Below, one piece after another: positions 1 to 8,952 of a stretch of DNA of 64,000 nt. Source of the stretch: Acidicapsa dinghuensis (lineage in GTDB: Bacteria; Acidobacteriota; Terriglobia; Terriglobales; Acidobacteriaceae); NCBI RefSeq assembly GCF_025685685.1, contig NZ_JAGSYH010000003.1, forward strand, positions 372,001-436,000. Direction: 5' to 3'. The translations under genes were made by a program, and so were the position numbers. How positions within the stretch are numbered: position 1 is the first letter of the stretch; every line of letters starts with the position of its first letter. The notes beneath the pieces are model-generated. The model was not told the origin of the DNA and searched no databases. It saw nothing but the letters and a program-made list of their open reading frames with translations.

Positions 1-3000
1 GGCCTCTGTCATGAGCTGCATTGGGTTGGTACCGGCCGCCGGTGTCAAAGGATACTTCAGGATGCCCTGTGGTGTGAATACTGCGCCTTTGCGGGCGTTG
101 CGAGCTACGAGACGCATGAGACGCTCGGGATCGACGGAGGCTTTTTCGGTGAAGCGCAGATGAAGCAGGTCGCGCTTGCGATCGATCTGTGCGACGCCGA
201 TGCGTTCGCACTCGATGCGTAACCGAGCTGCTTCGAGTAGATGGACAGTATGGTCGGGCAGCGGGCCGTAGCGGTCTTCGAGTTCGGCGTGCACATCGTT
301 AAGTGATGCATCGTTGGCCGCACCGGCGATCTTCTTGTAAAGACGCAGGCGCTGATTCTCTTCCGGCACATAGTTCTCTTCGATCCGAAGGGCAATGCCG
401 AGATTGAGCTGCGTGGCGGGGCGTTCTTCCGTGCTCTCACCTTTGAGTTCGCGGACGGCATCTTCGAGCATGGAGGTGTAGAGCTCGAAGCCGACCGCTT
501 CGATGTGCCCGCTCTGCTCACCGCCTAGCATGTTGCCTGCGCCGCGCAGTTCCAGGTCGAGGGCAGCAATCTTGAAGCCTGCGCCGAGGTCGCTGAATTC
601 CTTGAGCGCGGCAAGGCGGCGGCGGGCGATGTCGGTCAGTTCACGCTCAGGCGGGATCATCAGATAGGCATAGGCGCGGCGATTGGAGCGGCCTACACGT
701 CCGCGAAGCTGGTAGAGCTCGCTGAGGCCGTGGCGGTCGGCGCGATTGATGAGGATGGTGTTGGCGCGCGGGATGTCGAGGCCGTTTTCGATGATGGAGG
801 TGGCGACGAGGATGTCGTACTCACCATGGACAAAGGCGAGCATGACTCTCTCAAGCTCGTTTTCACTCATCTGGCCATGGCCTACGGTGACGCGCGCGGC
901 GGGCACAAGTTCCTGAACTTTGGCGGCGATTTCGTAGATGCTCTCGACGCGGTTGTGGACGAAATAGACCTGGCCGCCGCGCTCCAGTTCAAGCTCGATC
1001 GCCGAGCGTACGACCTTCTCGTCGAACTTGGCGACAACGGTCTGGATGGCCATGCGGTCTTTGGGCGGCGTCTCGATGACCGACATATCCCGCAGGCCGA
1101 CGAGGGACATATGCAGTGTGCGCGGGATGGGTGTGGCACTCATGGCGAGCACGTCGATGGCTTTGCGCATCTGCTTGAGGCTCTCTTTGTGGCGTACGCC
1201 GAAGCGCTGCTCTTCGTCGACGATGAGCAGACCAAGGTCCTGGAACTTGATGTCTTGCGAGAGCAGGCGATGCGTGCCGACGAGGATGTCGACTTTGCCG
1301 GCTTCGACACGTTCGAGAATAACTTTCTGCTCTTTGGGAGTGCGGAAGCGCGAGATCATCTCGACGGTGATGGGGAACTGCGAGAAGCGCTTCTTGAAGG
1401 TCTCGAAGTGCTGGAAGGCGAGGATGGTTGTCGGCGTGAGGACTGCGACCTGCTTGCCATCCTGAACGGCCTTGAAGGCGGCGCGCATAGCCACTTCGGT
1501 CTTGCCGTAGCCAACGTCGCCGCAGAGCAGACGATCCATGGGGCGCTCCGACTCCATGTCTCGCTTGATGTCAGCGATAGCGTTGAGCTGGTCGTCTGTT
1601 TCTGTGTAGTCGAAGGCTTCTTCAAACTCAAGCTGGAACTCGTTGTCGACGCTGAAGGCGTTGCCTTTGGCGGCCTGGCGCTGAGCATAGAGCTTGAGCA
1701 GCTCATCGGCCATGTCGGCCATGGCTTTCTTGACCCGGGCGCGAGTCTTGGCCCACTGTTGCGAACCGAGTTTGTTGAGAACGGGGGTAGGACCGGCGTC
1801 GGTGGAGCGGTATTTCTGGATGAGGTCGAGGCGCGTAAGCGGAACGTAGAGGCGCGCGCCCTCGGCGAATTCGAGGACCATGAACTCGACCTTGATGCCA
1901 TCCTGCTCGATCTCTTTGAGGCCAACGTAGCGGCCGATGCCGTGCTCGACGTGGACGACGTAATCACCAATTGTGAGGTCTCGGAAGTCGGAGACGAAGG
2001 CAGCGGTCTTGGATTTGCGCGGCTCGATGCGTGCGGCGACGTCGGCGTCGTCAGAAAGATCATTGGCTCCGAAGAGGATGAAGTTTTGCTCAGGAACGCT
2101 GACACCGGCGGCGATCTGCGCACGAACGATGACGGGAACACGCATGTCTCCAGCGAGATGGCTGGTTTCGTCGTAGAGGTTTTCACTGCCGACGTGCATC
2201 GTGCGGCTGCCGAGGCGATAGGAGAGCTGATATTCGCGGAGAACGGTAGCGACGCGCTCGACTTCGGGCTGATTGGGAGCGGCGATGAGGATGCGCTGCT
2301 CCTGCGTGACGAGGTTGCGGATCTGCTCAATGAATGCAGGGATGGAGCCGTGGAAGCGCAGCGTGGGTCGCGTGGCGAATTCGATCTCGCCTAGTGTGGT
2401 GTCGTCGTCGAGGACGTCGACATTGCCGAGCTGATCGAGATCGAGACCGGGATGCGAGGCCAGCGTTGCCTGTAGAATTTCGGGGCGGATGTAGATGTCT
2501 TCGGGAAGGACGAGATTGCCGATGCCGGAGCGGTCATGGCGTTGCTGTACCTTGTTCCACCAGCGGTCGATCTGGTTGCGGACCATGGCCGGTTCTTCGA
2601 CGAAGAGAGAGCAGCGCGGGAGCAATTTGAGAAGCTGGGTTTCGGCACCGGCAACTGCGGCGAAGTACTCCCAGCCCGGGAAGATGGTGGCGCCCTGGGC
2701 GGCTTCGAGCTGTTCCAGCGCGTCGGATTCGGAGGAAGCCGACGACTCGCCGTCTTCATCGTTCTCTTCGATTCTCTGCTTGCTGAGGCGCGCGTGGATA
2801 GCGGCGAGAATCTTTTCGCTGGCGGGGATTTCGACGAGCGGGAGAAGCAAGGCTTCATCGAGTGCGGTAGAGGAGCGCTGCGATTCGGGATCGAATTTGC
2901 GGATGGATTCGATCTCGTCGCCGAAGAAGTCGATGCGGATGGGGCGGTCGGCTTCGGGTGAGTAGACATCGAGGATGCCGCCGCGGCGCGCGAACTGGCC

Positions 3001-3546
3001 TGGCATCTCGACGAGATCAACCTGGGTGTAGCCAACGCTGCCGAGGTGGTCGGTGAGCATGCCGATGTCGACTTCTTCACCGCGTTCGAGCTTTAATGCG
3101 AGGCCGGTGTAGTGGCTGCGCGGAAAAAGGCGCAGGGCAACGGCTTCGACTGGCGCGACGATGATAGAAGCCGCGCCGGTGACGTATTTCCAGAGGACGG
3201 CGGCGCGCTGCTCCTGAATATCAGGGTGAGGCGAGAGGTTTTCGAAGGGCAATACATCGTGCGCGGGCAGGCGCAGGACGCGTTTGGGATCGATGGCTCC
3301 CGTGAGATCGCAGCCGGCGCGCAGAGCTAGCTCAAGAGCTTCAGCAGCCTTGTTATCCGGAACGACGACGATGACGGGTTCTTTAGCAGCACGGGCAAAA
3401 AGCGGAATGTAGAGGGCGCGGGCGGTGGCGGTGAGTCCAGAGACACGACGGCGCCCCGTAGCAAGCGAGAGGTGCCTGCGTACGCGATCGAATGTTGTAG
3501 ATTGCTCCAGCTCCGCGAGGATTTCGCGGACGAACGGGAGGATCAT
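1..3546 (-). CDS. mfd: Transcription-repair coupling factor Mfd (3' end beyond window)
   Basis: Mfd is the ATP-driven DNA translocase that removes RNA polymerase stalled at lesions and recruits UvrA. The frame is open from an ATG at 3546 to base 1 (1182 codons, no stop seen), close to the usual 1150-1180 residues, so only the end of the C-terminal domain is missing. The N-terminal part has the UvrB-like module (PAHDVLPFENLSPHPDI, then QFARRGGILDVYSPEADRP). The helicase part shows Walker A (GDVGYGKTEVAMRA, near 1490-1530) and the DEEQRFGV motif II (near 1200-1230). The last residues seen (LKYPLTPAAGTNPMQLMTEA) fit the UvrA-binding-inhibiting D7 region. The start is the first ATG ahead of the conserved N-terminus. 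It is followed on the other strand by tdh. The identification is secure; only the C-terminal end is unknown. Confidence 0.96.
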   Translation of the reverse strand, partial: MILPFVREILAELEQSTTFDRVRRHLSLATGRRRVSGLTATARALYIPLFARAAKEPVIVVVPDNKAAEALELALRAGCDLTGAIDPKRVLRLPAHDVLPFENLSPHPDIQEQRAAVLWKYVTGAASIIVAPVEAVALRLFPRSHYTGLALKLERGEEVDIGMLTDHLGSVGYTQVDLVEMPGQFARRGGILDVYSPEADRPIRIDFFGDEIESIRKFDPESQRSSTALDEALLLPLVEIPASEKILAAIHARLSKQRIEENDEDGESSASSESDALEQLEAAQGATIFPGWEYFAAVAGAETQLLKLLPRCSLFVEEPAMVRNQIDRWWNKVQQRHDRSGIGNLVLPEDIYIRPEILQATLASHPGLDLDQLGNVDVLDDDTTLGEIEFATRPTLRFHGSIPAFIEQIRNLVTQEQRILIAAPNQPEVERVATVLREYQLSYRLGSRTMHVGSENLYDETSHLAGDMRVPVIVRAQIAAGVSVPEQNFILFGANDLSDDADVAARIEPRKSKTAAFVSDFRDLTIGDYVVHVEHGIGRYVGLKEIEQDGIKVEFMVLEFAEGARLYVPLTRLDLIQKYRSTDAGPTPVLNKLGSQQWAKTRARVKKAMADMADELLKLYAQRQAAKGNAFSVDNEFQLEFEEAFDYTETDDQLNAIADIKRDMESERPMDRLLCGDVGYGKTEVAMRAAFKAVQDGKQVAVLTPTTILAFQHFETFKKRFSQFPITVEMISRFRTPKEQKVILERVEAGKVDILVGTHRLLSQDIKFQDLGLLIVDEEQRFGVRHKESLKQMRKAIDVLAMSATPIPRTLHMSLVGLRDMSVIETPPKDRMAIQTVVAKFDEKVVRSAIELELERGGQVYFVHNRVESIYEIAAKVQELVPAARVTVGHGQMSENELERVMLAFVHGEYDILVATSIIENGLDIPRANTILINRADRHGLSELYQLRGRVGRSNRRAYAYLMIPPERELTDIARRRLAALKEFSDLGAGFKIAALDLELRGAGNMLGGEQSGHIEAVGFELYTSMLEDAVRELKGESTEERPATQLNLGIALRIEENYVPEENQRLRLYKKIAGAANDASLNDVHAELEDRYGPLPDHTVHLLEAARLRIECERIGVAQIDRKRDLLHLRFTEKASVDPERLMRLVARNARKGAVFTPQGILKYPLTPAAGTNPMQLMTEA

Positions 3547-3702
3547 CGCACTATCGATTTTATCAGCACGTGGCGAAGATGCGGTGAAAGCTGTGTCAAT
3601 GCGGTGCCTGTGAGACGAGAGGCATGACCCCAACGCGGCGCATGACTTAGAGTGAAGAATTGTGGTGTTTATGCGCTGGGCTTAAGGCGCGAAAGGCGGT
3701 CT

Positions 3703-4734
3703 ATGAAGGCATTAGTAAAGAGTCACGCTGAGCCGGGGCTGTGGCTCGAGGATATTCCGGAACCGACGATCGGAATTAACGACGTGCTGATCCGCGTGCG
3801 CTATGCGGGCATTTGCGGCACGGATGTACATATCTTCCAGTGGGACGACTGGGCGAAGAAGACGATTCCGGTGCCGATGGCGATTGGCCACGAGTTTGTC
3901 GGTGAGGTGGTCGAAGTCGGGGCGAATGTGAATGACTTCTTTTCCGGCGACATCGTGAGCGGCGAAGGACATGTGACGTGCGGGCGCTGTCGTAACTGCA
4001 TGGCTGGCCGGCGGCATCTGTGCGCCAATACGCAGGGCGTGGGCGTGAACCGGCCCGGCGCATTTGCGAAATACATCTCTCTGCCCATGACGAATATCTG
4101 GCGGCATCATCCGGGAGTCAGCGAGGAAGTAGCGGCGATCTTCGATCCATTTGGCAATGCGGTGCACACGGCGCTTTCGTTCCCGGTGCTGGGCGAGGAT
4201 GTACTGATCACGGGTGCTGGACCGATCGGGATCATGGCAATTCCGGTAGTGAAACATGCGGGTGCACGGCATGTTGTTGTGACGGATATGAATCCATTCC
4301 GGCTGGATCTGGCGAAGAAGATGGGTGCGACGCTGGCGGTGAATCCGATGGAGACGCCTCTGCTGGAGGTGCAGAAGCGGCTTGGCATGACGGAAGGCTT
4401 CGACGTAGGCCTGGAGATGTCGGGCAATCCCGCGGCGCTGAAAGACATGATCGCCAACATGAGTCATGGCGGCAAGATTGCGATCCTTGGCATTCCTGCG
4501 AAAGAGATGCCGATGGATTGGCGGCAGGTGATCTTTAACATGATCACGATCAAAGGCATTTATGGCCGCGAGATGTATGAAACCTGGTACAAGATGTCGG
4601 TGATGATCGACTCGGGACTCGACATTTCCCCAGTGATTACACACCGATTCGCGTTTGAGGATTTTCAGAAGGGCTTTGATGCGATGATCTCGGGTCAAAC
4701 CGGCAAAGTTGTTCTGGATCTGACGAAGCTCTAA
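3703..4734 (+). CDS. tdh: L-threonine 3-dehydrogenase
   Basis: This zinc-dependent medium-chain dehydrogenase oxidises L-threonine to 2-amino-3-ketobutyrate with NAD+. The protein has 343 residues (E. coli Tdh has 341). Catalytic zinc ligands are visible at Cys38 (GICGTDVH) and His63-Glu64 (GHEFVGEV). The structural zinc site has Cys93, Cys96, Cys99 and Cys107. The Rossmann motif reads GAGPIGIMA. An upstream in-frame ATG at 3652 is possible, but the start at 3703 follows a purine-rich AAAGGCGG and matches the family N-terminus MKALVKSH. The gene is 25 bases ahead of kbl, whose enzyme uses its unstable product, so the two form an operon converting threonine to glycine and acetyl-CoA. Confidence 0.96.
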   Translation: MKALVKSHAEPGLWLEDIPEPTIGINDVLIRVRYAGICGTDVHIFQWDDWAKKTIPVPMAIGHEFVGEVVEVGANVNDFFSGDIVSGEGHVTCGRCRNCMAGRRHLCANTQGVGVNRPGAFAKYISLPMTNIWRHHPGVSEEVAAIFDPFGNAVHTALSFPVLGEDVLITGAGPIGIMAIPVVKHAGARHVVVTDMNPFRLDLAKKMGATLAVNPMETPLLEVQKRLGMTEGFDVGLEMSGNPAALKDMIANMSHGGKIAILGIPAKEMPMDWRQVIFNMITIKGIYGREMYETWYKMSVMIDSGLDISPVITHRFAFEDFQKGFDAMISGQTGKVVLDLTKL

Positions 4735-4759
4735 GATCACTCACTACAAAGGAGCCGGC

Positions 4760-5947
4760 ATGTACGGGAAGTTTGAAGAGCATCTGCGCAGAAAGCTGGA
4801 TGAGATCGAGAAGGCGGGGCTGTACAAGCGGGAGCGCGTGATTGCGGGGCCGCAGCAGGCAGAGCTGCAGGTGGCGGGCGGCGCGCCGGTGCTGAATCTT
4901 TGCGCGAACAACTACCTGGGCCTTGCAAACAATCCGGAGATCGTGGCGGCGGCACAGGCTTCGCTCGATAACTGGGGTTATGGTCTCGCGAGCGTACGTT
5001 TTATTTGCGGCACGCAGGCGATTCATAAGCAGCTGGAAGAGAAGCTGGGCGACTTCCTGGGCATGGACGACACTATCCTGTATGGCTCGTGCTTCGATGC
5101 GAATGGCGGCTTGTTTGAGACGCTGCTGGATGCTGAAGACGCGATCATCTCGGATGAGCTGAATCATGCCAGCATCATCGACGGCGTACGGTTGTGCAAA
5201 GCGCAACGGTACCGCTACAAGAACGGCGATATGGCGGACCTGGAGGCGAAGCTGAAGGAGGCCACAGGGGCACGGTTCCGGCTGATTGCGACCGATGGCG
5301 TCTTCTCGATGGACGGCTACATCGCGAAGCTGAAGGAAATCTGCGACCTGGCCGACAAATACGACGCGCTGGTGATGGTGGATGATTCGCATGCGGTGGG
5401 ATTCATCGGAGAAAAGGGTCGCGGAACACCGGAGTATTGCGGTGTCGAAGGCCGCATTGACATTCTGACCGGCACGCTGGGCAAGGCGCTGGGCGGTGCA
5501 AGCGGCGGATACACGAGTGGACGCAAAGAGATTGTTCAACTGCTGCGGCAGCGCTCGCGGCCTTATCTGTTTTCGAATTCGGTGGCTCCGCCAATTGTGG
5601 CTGCTTCGCTGAAGGTGCTGGATCTGCTAGGTGAATCAGACGATCTGCGGGCGCATCTGCGAGCGAATACAGAGTACTTCCGCAATGCAATGTTGGCCGA
5701 GAGATTCAACGTGCTGCCGGGTGAACACCCAATTGTGCCGGTGATGTTTGGCGATGCGGTGGTGGCAGCGAAGATGGCCGAGGCTCTGCTGGCGAAGGGC
5801 GTGTATGTGATTGCGTTTTCTTATCCAGTTGTTCCAATGGGTAAGGCACGTATCCGCACACAGATTTCGGCGGCTCATTCGCGGCATGAGCTGGAGTTTG
5901 CGGTAAAGTGCTTTGCCGAGGCGAAGCGGGAACTTGGCCTCGGCTAG
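4760..5947 (+). CDS. kbl: Glycine C-acetyltransferase (2-amino-3-ketobutyrate CoA ligase)
   Basis: Kbl cleaves 2-amino-3-ketobutyrate with CoA to glycine and acetyl-CoA, the second step after Tdh. It is a fold-type I PLP enzyme of the alpha-oxoamine synthase family. The 395 residues match the family length. The PLP-contacting [10 protein letters not shown] lies at about residues 208-217, and the Schiff-base lysine is Lys242 in [14 protein letters not shown]. An AAGGAG ribosome binding site precedes the ATG at the proper distance. Translation is probably coupled with tdh because only 25 bases separate them. The paralogous KAS-type enzymes BioF and HemA are less likely given the adjacency to tdh. 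Confidence 0.96.
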   Translation: MYGKFEEHLRRKLDEIEKAGLYKRERVIAGPQQAELQVAGGAPVLNLCANNYLGLANNPEIVAAAQASLDNWGYGLASVRFICGTQAIHKQLEEKLGDFLGMDDTILYGSCFDANGGLFETLLDAEDAIISDELNHASIIDGVRLCKAQRYRYKNGDMADLEAKLKEATGARFRLIATDGVFSMDGYIAKLKEICDLADKYDALVMVDDSHAVGFIGEKGRGTPEYCGVEGRIDILTGTLGKALGGASGGYTSGRKEIVQLLRQRSRPYLFSNSVAPPIVAASLKVLDLLGESDDLRAHLRANTEYFRNAMLAERFNVLPGEHPIVPVMFGDAVVAAKMAEALLAKGVYVIAFSYPVVPMGKARIRTQISAAHSRHELEFAVKCFAEAKRELGLG

Positions 5948-5956
5948 ACGCAGCCT

Positions 5957-7396
5957 TCACTCGTTACCGAGAGCTTTGGTGTAGGCGTAGAAGAACTCCA
6001 ACGACTTGGTGTAGGAATCTACTGGCAGACGCTCGTCCTGGCCGTGGGCGCGGACATCGCTGCGTTCGAGAGCTACAGCGGAGAAGCCGTAGCATGGGTA
6101 GCCAGCCTGCGCGAAATAGATGGAATCGGACGCGCCGTCTTCCATCTCCGGCGTAACGGGTGTTCCGGGCCAAAGCTGATCGACGAGCGCTGTGAGTGGT
6201 TTGAAGACCTCAGGCATCGGTGGAGGCGGAACGATCGCTTTTCTTTCGGGAGCGGTGTCGCTGACTTCGCCCGCGTCGGAGACGTATTTCACGGTGAGCT
6301 TGGAATCGTCGAAGAGCTTCGCGAGTTGCTGGCGGATCTCTTCGGGCGAGTGACCGGGAAAGATACGGCAGTTGACGTTAGCCTGTGCAGTCTGCGGTAA
6401 CGCGTTGTTGGCGTGGCCGCCTGATAGCCGGGTGGCTACGCAGGTGGTGCGCAGGGTCGAGTTAAAGCTGGGTTGTTTGGAAAGGCGAGCTGCAGCTTTC
6501 ATGTCCGGAGGTGCGGCAAGGATGGCTTTCATGTCTTCGGCTTCCTGTCCGCTCTCATGATTGCTCAATGCCTCAAAGTACGCACGGGTTGCCGTGTTCA
6601 GCTCGAACGGGAAGGTGTAGTTCTGCAGCTTTTCGAGTGCGCCGGTCAGCTCATAGATTGCGTTATCGGGGCGCGGTAATGAGCTGTGTCCGCCGCGATT
6701 GACGGCGGTGACCTGATAGTCGGCGTAGACTTTCTCTGTCGCTTCGACGTCGGCGACCATAGGCTTGCCGTTTTCCAGCTCCACGCCTCCGGCGTCGGGG
6801 TTGATGACGAAGCCCGCGTCGACGAGATCGCGATGGTTTTCGACGAGCCAGTGAGCGCCGTTGGATTTGCCGCCTTCCTCATCTGCGGTGAGAGCAAGGA
6901 TGAGGTCCCGCTTCGGCTTGTAGCCTTCCCTGTGCATCTTGAGGAATGTCCAGACGAGGGCGGCGTCTGAGTCCTTCATATCTTGCGTGCCGCGGCCGTA
7001 GTAGTAGCCGTCTTTCTCGATGAACTGAAAGGGATCTGTGTGCCAGTCTTTCTTTAGTGCTTCGACCACGTCGATGTGGCAGAGAAAGAGAACGGGTTTG
7101 CCGCCGTCGGTGCCATGAATGCGGACAATGAGGTTCTTCTTGCGGTCGTTAGGACCGAGCAGCTTTACGTCGCCGGCAGGAAAGCCTGCATCGAGGAAGC
7201 GCTTCTGCATGGCTTCGGTCGCGGTGGTGACATTGCCGAGCGGGGTATCGGTGGTGTTGATCTCGATGAGCTGCTTAAAGATGCTGACGGCCTGTTCGTG
7301 GTCGGCGGGAGAGATGGGTGAGATGGTCTGCGCGAGAGAGAACGGAACGGCAAGTGAGGCTGCTGCAGCGACGGCGCAAAAGAGGGATCTTGGCAT
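5957..7396 (-). CDS. Secreted M20-family metallopeptidase
   Basis: The protein has 479 residues and belongs to the M20/M28-like peptidase family (ArgE, DapE and CPG2 relatives), probably a di-zinc carboxypeptidase or dipeptidase. An N-terminal signal peptide (MPRSLFCAVAAAASLAVPFSLAQ) suggests export to the periplasm. Metal-binding motifs are seen in order: FLCHIDVV (His and Asp), YYGRGTQDMKDSDA (bridging Asp) and ADEEGG (catalytic Glu-Glu). The dimerisation (lid) domain follows, then VSDAG and a C-terminal GFSA...HGQDERLPVDSY region typical of the family. The open frame extends upstream to 7570, but ATG 7396 starts the signal peptide. It is convergent with kbl and divergent from the VOC gene. 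The substrate cannot be read from sequence. Confidence 0.88.
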   Translation of the reverse strand: MPRSLFCAVAAAASLAVPFSLAQTISPISPADHEQAVSIFKQLIEINTTDTPLGNVTTATEAMQKRFLDAGFPAGDVKLLGPNDRKKNLIVRIHGTDGGKPVLFLCHIDVVEALKKDWHTDPFQFIEKDGYYYGRGTQDMKDSDAALVWTFLKMHREGYKPKRDLILALTADEEGGKSNGAHWLVENHRDLVDAGFVINPDAGGVELENGKPMVADVEATEKVYADYQVTAVNRGGHSSLPRPDNAIYELTGALEKLQNYTFPFELNTATRAYFEALSNHESGQEAEDMKAILAAPPDMKAAARLSKQPSFNSTLRTTCVATRLSGGHANNALPQTAQANVNCRIFPGHSPEEIRQQLAKLFDDSKLTVKYVSDAGEVSDTAPERKAIVPPPPMPEVFKPLTALVDQLWPGTPVTPEMEDGASDSIYFAQAGYPCYGFSAVALERSDVRAHGQDERLPVDSYTKSLEFFYAYTKALGNE

Positions 7397-7561
7397 GGGT
7401 GGATTGTACGACGCTAAGGCGGCCGTTCTGTGGCCGGGAAGCATGAAAGCGAGGTAAAGGCATTTACTTCTGCGAAAAGTAAGAAATTTATCAGAAGAGA
7501 ATGCTTGCGTTTTGCGGGTCTGGCAGCCTATGGTTTTTGCGGACGACCTAAGGAGATTTCC

Positions 7562-8503
7562 GTGCGCCATCCGATGTTGCTACTTTCTGGCCTGCTTGCT
7601 GCCTCTGTCGCTTTACCACCGGTCGCACGAGCGGAGCATCCGCGGCCTGCACTGACTGGAATTTCGCACATTGCGGTCTATACGTCGGACCCTGCGGCGA
7701 CGAATCACTACTATGCGGACCTGATCGGAGCGGCGAAGGTTGCTGATCCGGAAGTCCCAAAAGGTGTGCGGTACATGATCAACGCGACGCAGTTTGTGGA
7801 GGTGCTGCCGCTGCCCGCAGATGCAGGAATCAATCGGTTGGATCATACGGGATGGAAGACGGCGAACGCGGAGGGGCTGCGGCTGTATCTGGCGGATAAA
7901 GGATGGAAGGTGCCGGAGAAAGTGACGCGCAACTCGGATGGGAGCCGGTCGTTTCGGGTGCATGATCCGGAAGGCAACCTGATTGAATTTGTGCAGCCGC
8001 CTACGAACGCGAAAGCTCCCAAGGCACCGCATGTGATCGGGCACCACATCATCCATGTGGGATTTATGGTGCGCTCGCGCGAGGCGGAGGATAAGTTCTA
8101 TCGCGAACTGCTGGGATTCAAACCGTACTGGTTTGGCGGCATGAAGGATGACAAGGTCGACTGGGTTTCGCAGCAGACGCCGCAGAGCCACGACTGGCTG
8201 GAGTACATGATGACCAGCGGCACGCCGGCAACGGGGATGCCTTCGGACATGACGCAACAGCACCTGGGCGTGATGGATCATCTTTCGATTGGCGTGGTTT
8301 CGGTTCCGGACAGCTATAAGCTGCTGGCTTCCGAGAGCCGCGTGCCAGGACACGCAGACAAGGAACCGAAGATCGGCAAGGATGGGAAGTATCAGTTCAA
8401 CATGTATGATCCGGATGGGATTCGGCTGGAATTGATGGAGTTCAATGCGCGGGAGAAGCCGTGCTGCTCGCCGTTTACGGCGGAGAATCCCAAGGCCGAA
8501 TAG
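7562..8503 (+). CDS. Exported two-domain VOC (glyoxalase/dioxygenase-like) protein
   Basis: The protein has 313 residues with a signal peptide (about residues 1-24, ending ARA) and two vicinal-oxygen-chelate domains. The first begins GISHIAVYTSDPAATNHYY and ends with HDPEGNLIEFVQ. The second begins HHIIHVGFMVRSREAEDKFYRELLGF and ends with YDPDGIRLELME. The His/Glu pattern of metal ligands is visible in both halves. A GTG start at 7562 sits six bases after AGGAG; an ATG four codons later is the alternative. VOC members include dioxygenases, glyoxalases and isomerases, so the activity is open. It is followed 26 bases later by a small single-domain VOC gene, probably in the same transcript. Confidence 0.82.
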   Translation: MRHPMLLLSGLLAASVALPPVARAEHPRPALTGISHIAVYTSDPAATNHYYADLIGAAKVADPEVPKGVRYMINATQFVEVLPLPADAGINRLDHTGWKTANAEGLRLYLADKGWKVPEKVTRNSDGSRSFRVHDPEGNLIEFVQPPTNAKAPKAPHVIGHHIIHVGFMVRSREAEDKFYRELLGFKPYWFGGMKDDKVDWVSQQTPQSHDWLEYMMTSGTPATGMPSDMTQQHLGVMDHLSIGVVSVPDSYKLLASESRVPGHADKEPKIGKDGKYQFNMYDPDGIRLELMEFNAREKPCCSPFTAENPKAE

Positions 8504-8529
8504 CGGAATAGCACTTCAAGGAGCGTGGC

Positions 8530-8886
8530 ATGATCTCTGGCGCTCACGTAATCGTGTACAGCAAAGATGCCGAAGCCGACCGGACATTCTTTCGCGATAT
8601 GCTCGGCTTTCCGCACGTTGATGCTGGTCACGGCTGGCTGATTTTTGCTTTGCCGCCCACAGAAGTCGCCGTTCATCCCGCCGAGAACAATGGCAAGCAT
8701 GAGTTGTATTTTCTGTGCGACGACCTGGCGGGCGAGATTGCAGCTTTGAAAGCTAAGGGAGTGATTTGCTCAGAAGTGCATCAGGAACGTTGGGGATCGA
8801 TTACGAAGATTCAGCTTCCGGGTGGTGACGAGATCGGGTTGTACCAGCCGAGGCATCCGGTCGCGATTGGGCTTGGCCATTCTTGA
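8530..8886 (+). CDS. Single-domain VOC family protein
   Basis: This is a 118-residue glyoxalase/bleomycin-resistance-like protein. It opens with the typical beta-strand (ISGAHVIVYSKDAEADRTFFRDMLGF), carries AVHPAENNGKHELYFLCDD in the middle, and ends with IQLPGGDEIGLYQPRHP, which supplies the usual acidic ligand. A GGAG motif lies just upstream of the ATG. There is no signal peptide, so it should be cytosolic, unlike the preceding exported VOC protein. The function is not predictable beyond the fold; such stand-alone domains are often annotated as possible glyoxalases or antibiotic-binding proteins. Confidence 0.85.
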   Translation: MISGAHVIVYSKDAEADRTFFRDMLGFPHVDAGHGWLIFALPPTEVAVHPAENNGKHELYFLCDDLAGEIAALKAKGVICSEVHQERWGSITKIQLPGGDEIGLYQPRHPVAIGLGHS

Positions 8887-8952
8887 ACTGGAGCGTGGGC
8901 GCTGGATGATCCCAGGCAGACATGCTGGCCGCTGCTAAAATCGTAGCTATCT

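Noticed and set aside
730-2394. Long open frame on the plus strand opposite mfd
   Set aside because: It is antisense to the conserved Mfd helicase motifs, which are clear on the minus strand. The product is Asp/Gly/Val-rich without family similarity, as expected for a frame opposite a high-GC gene.
3712-4740. Minus-strand open frame opposite tdh
   Set aside because: It is His/Arg-rich, with no domain, and covers exactly the tdh gene with its zinc and NAD motifs.
7464-7482. TTACTT-N7-AAGTAA between the M20 and VOC genes as an operator
   Set aside because: The arms are only six AT-rich bases and no regulator is nearby; kept out because of high chance expectation.
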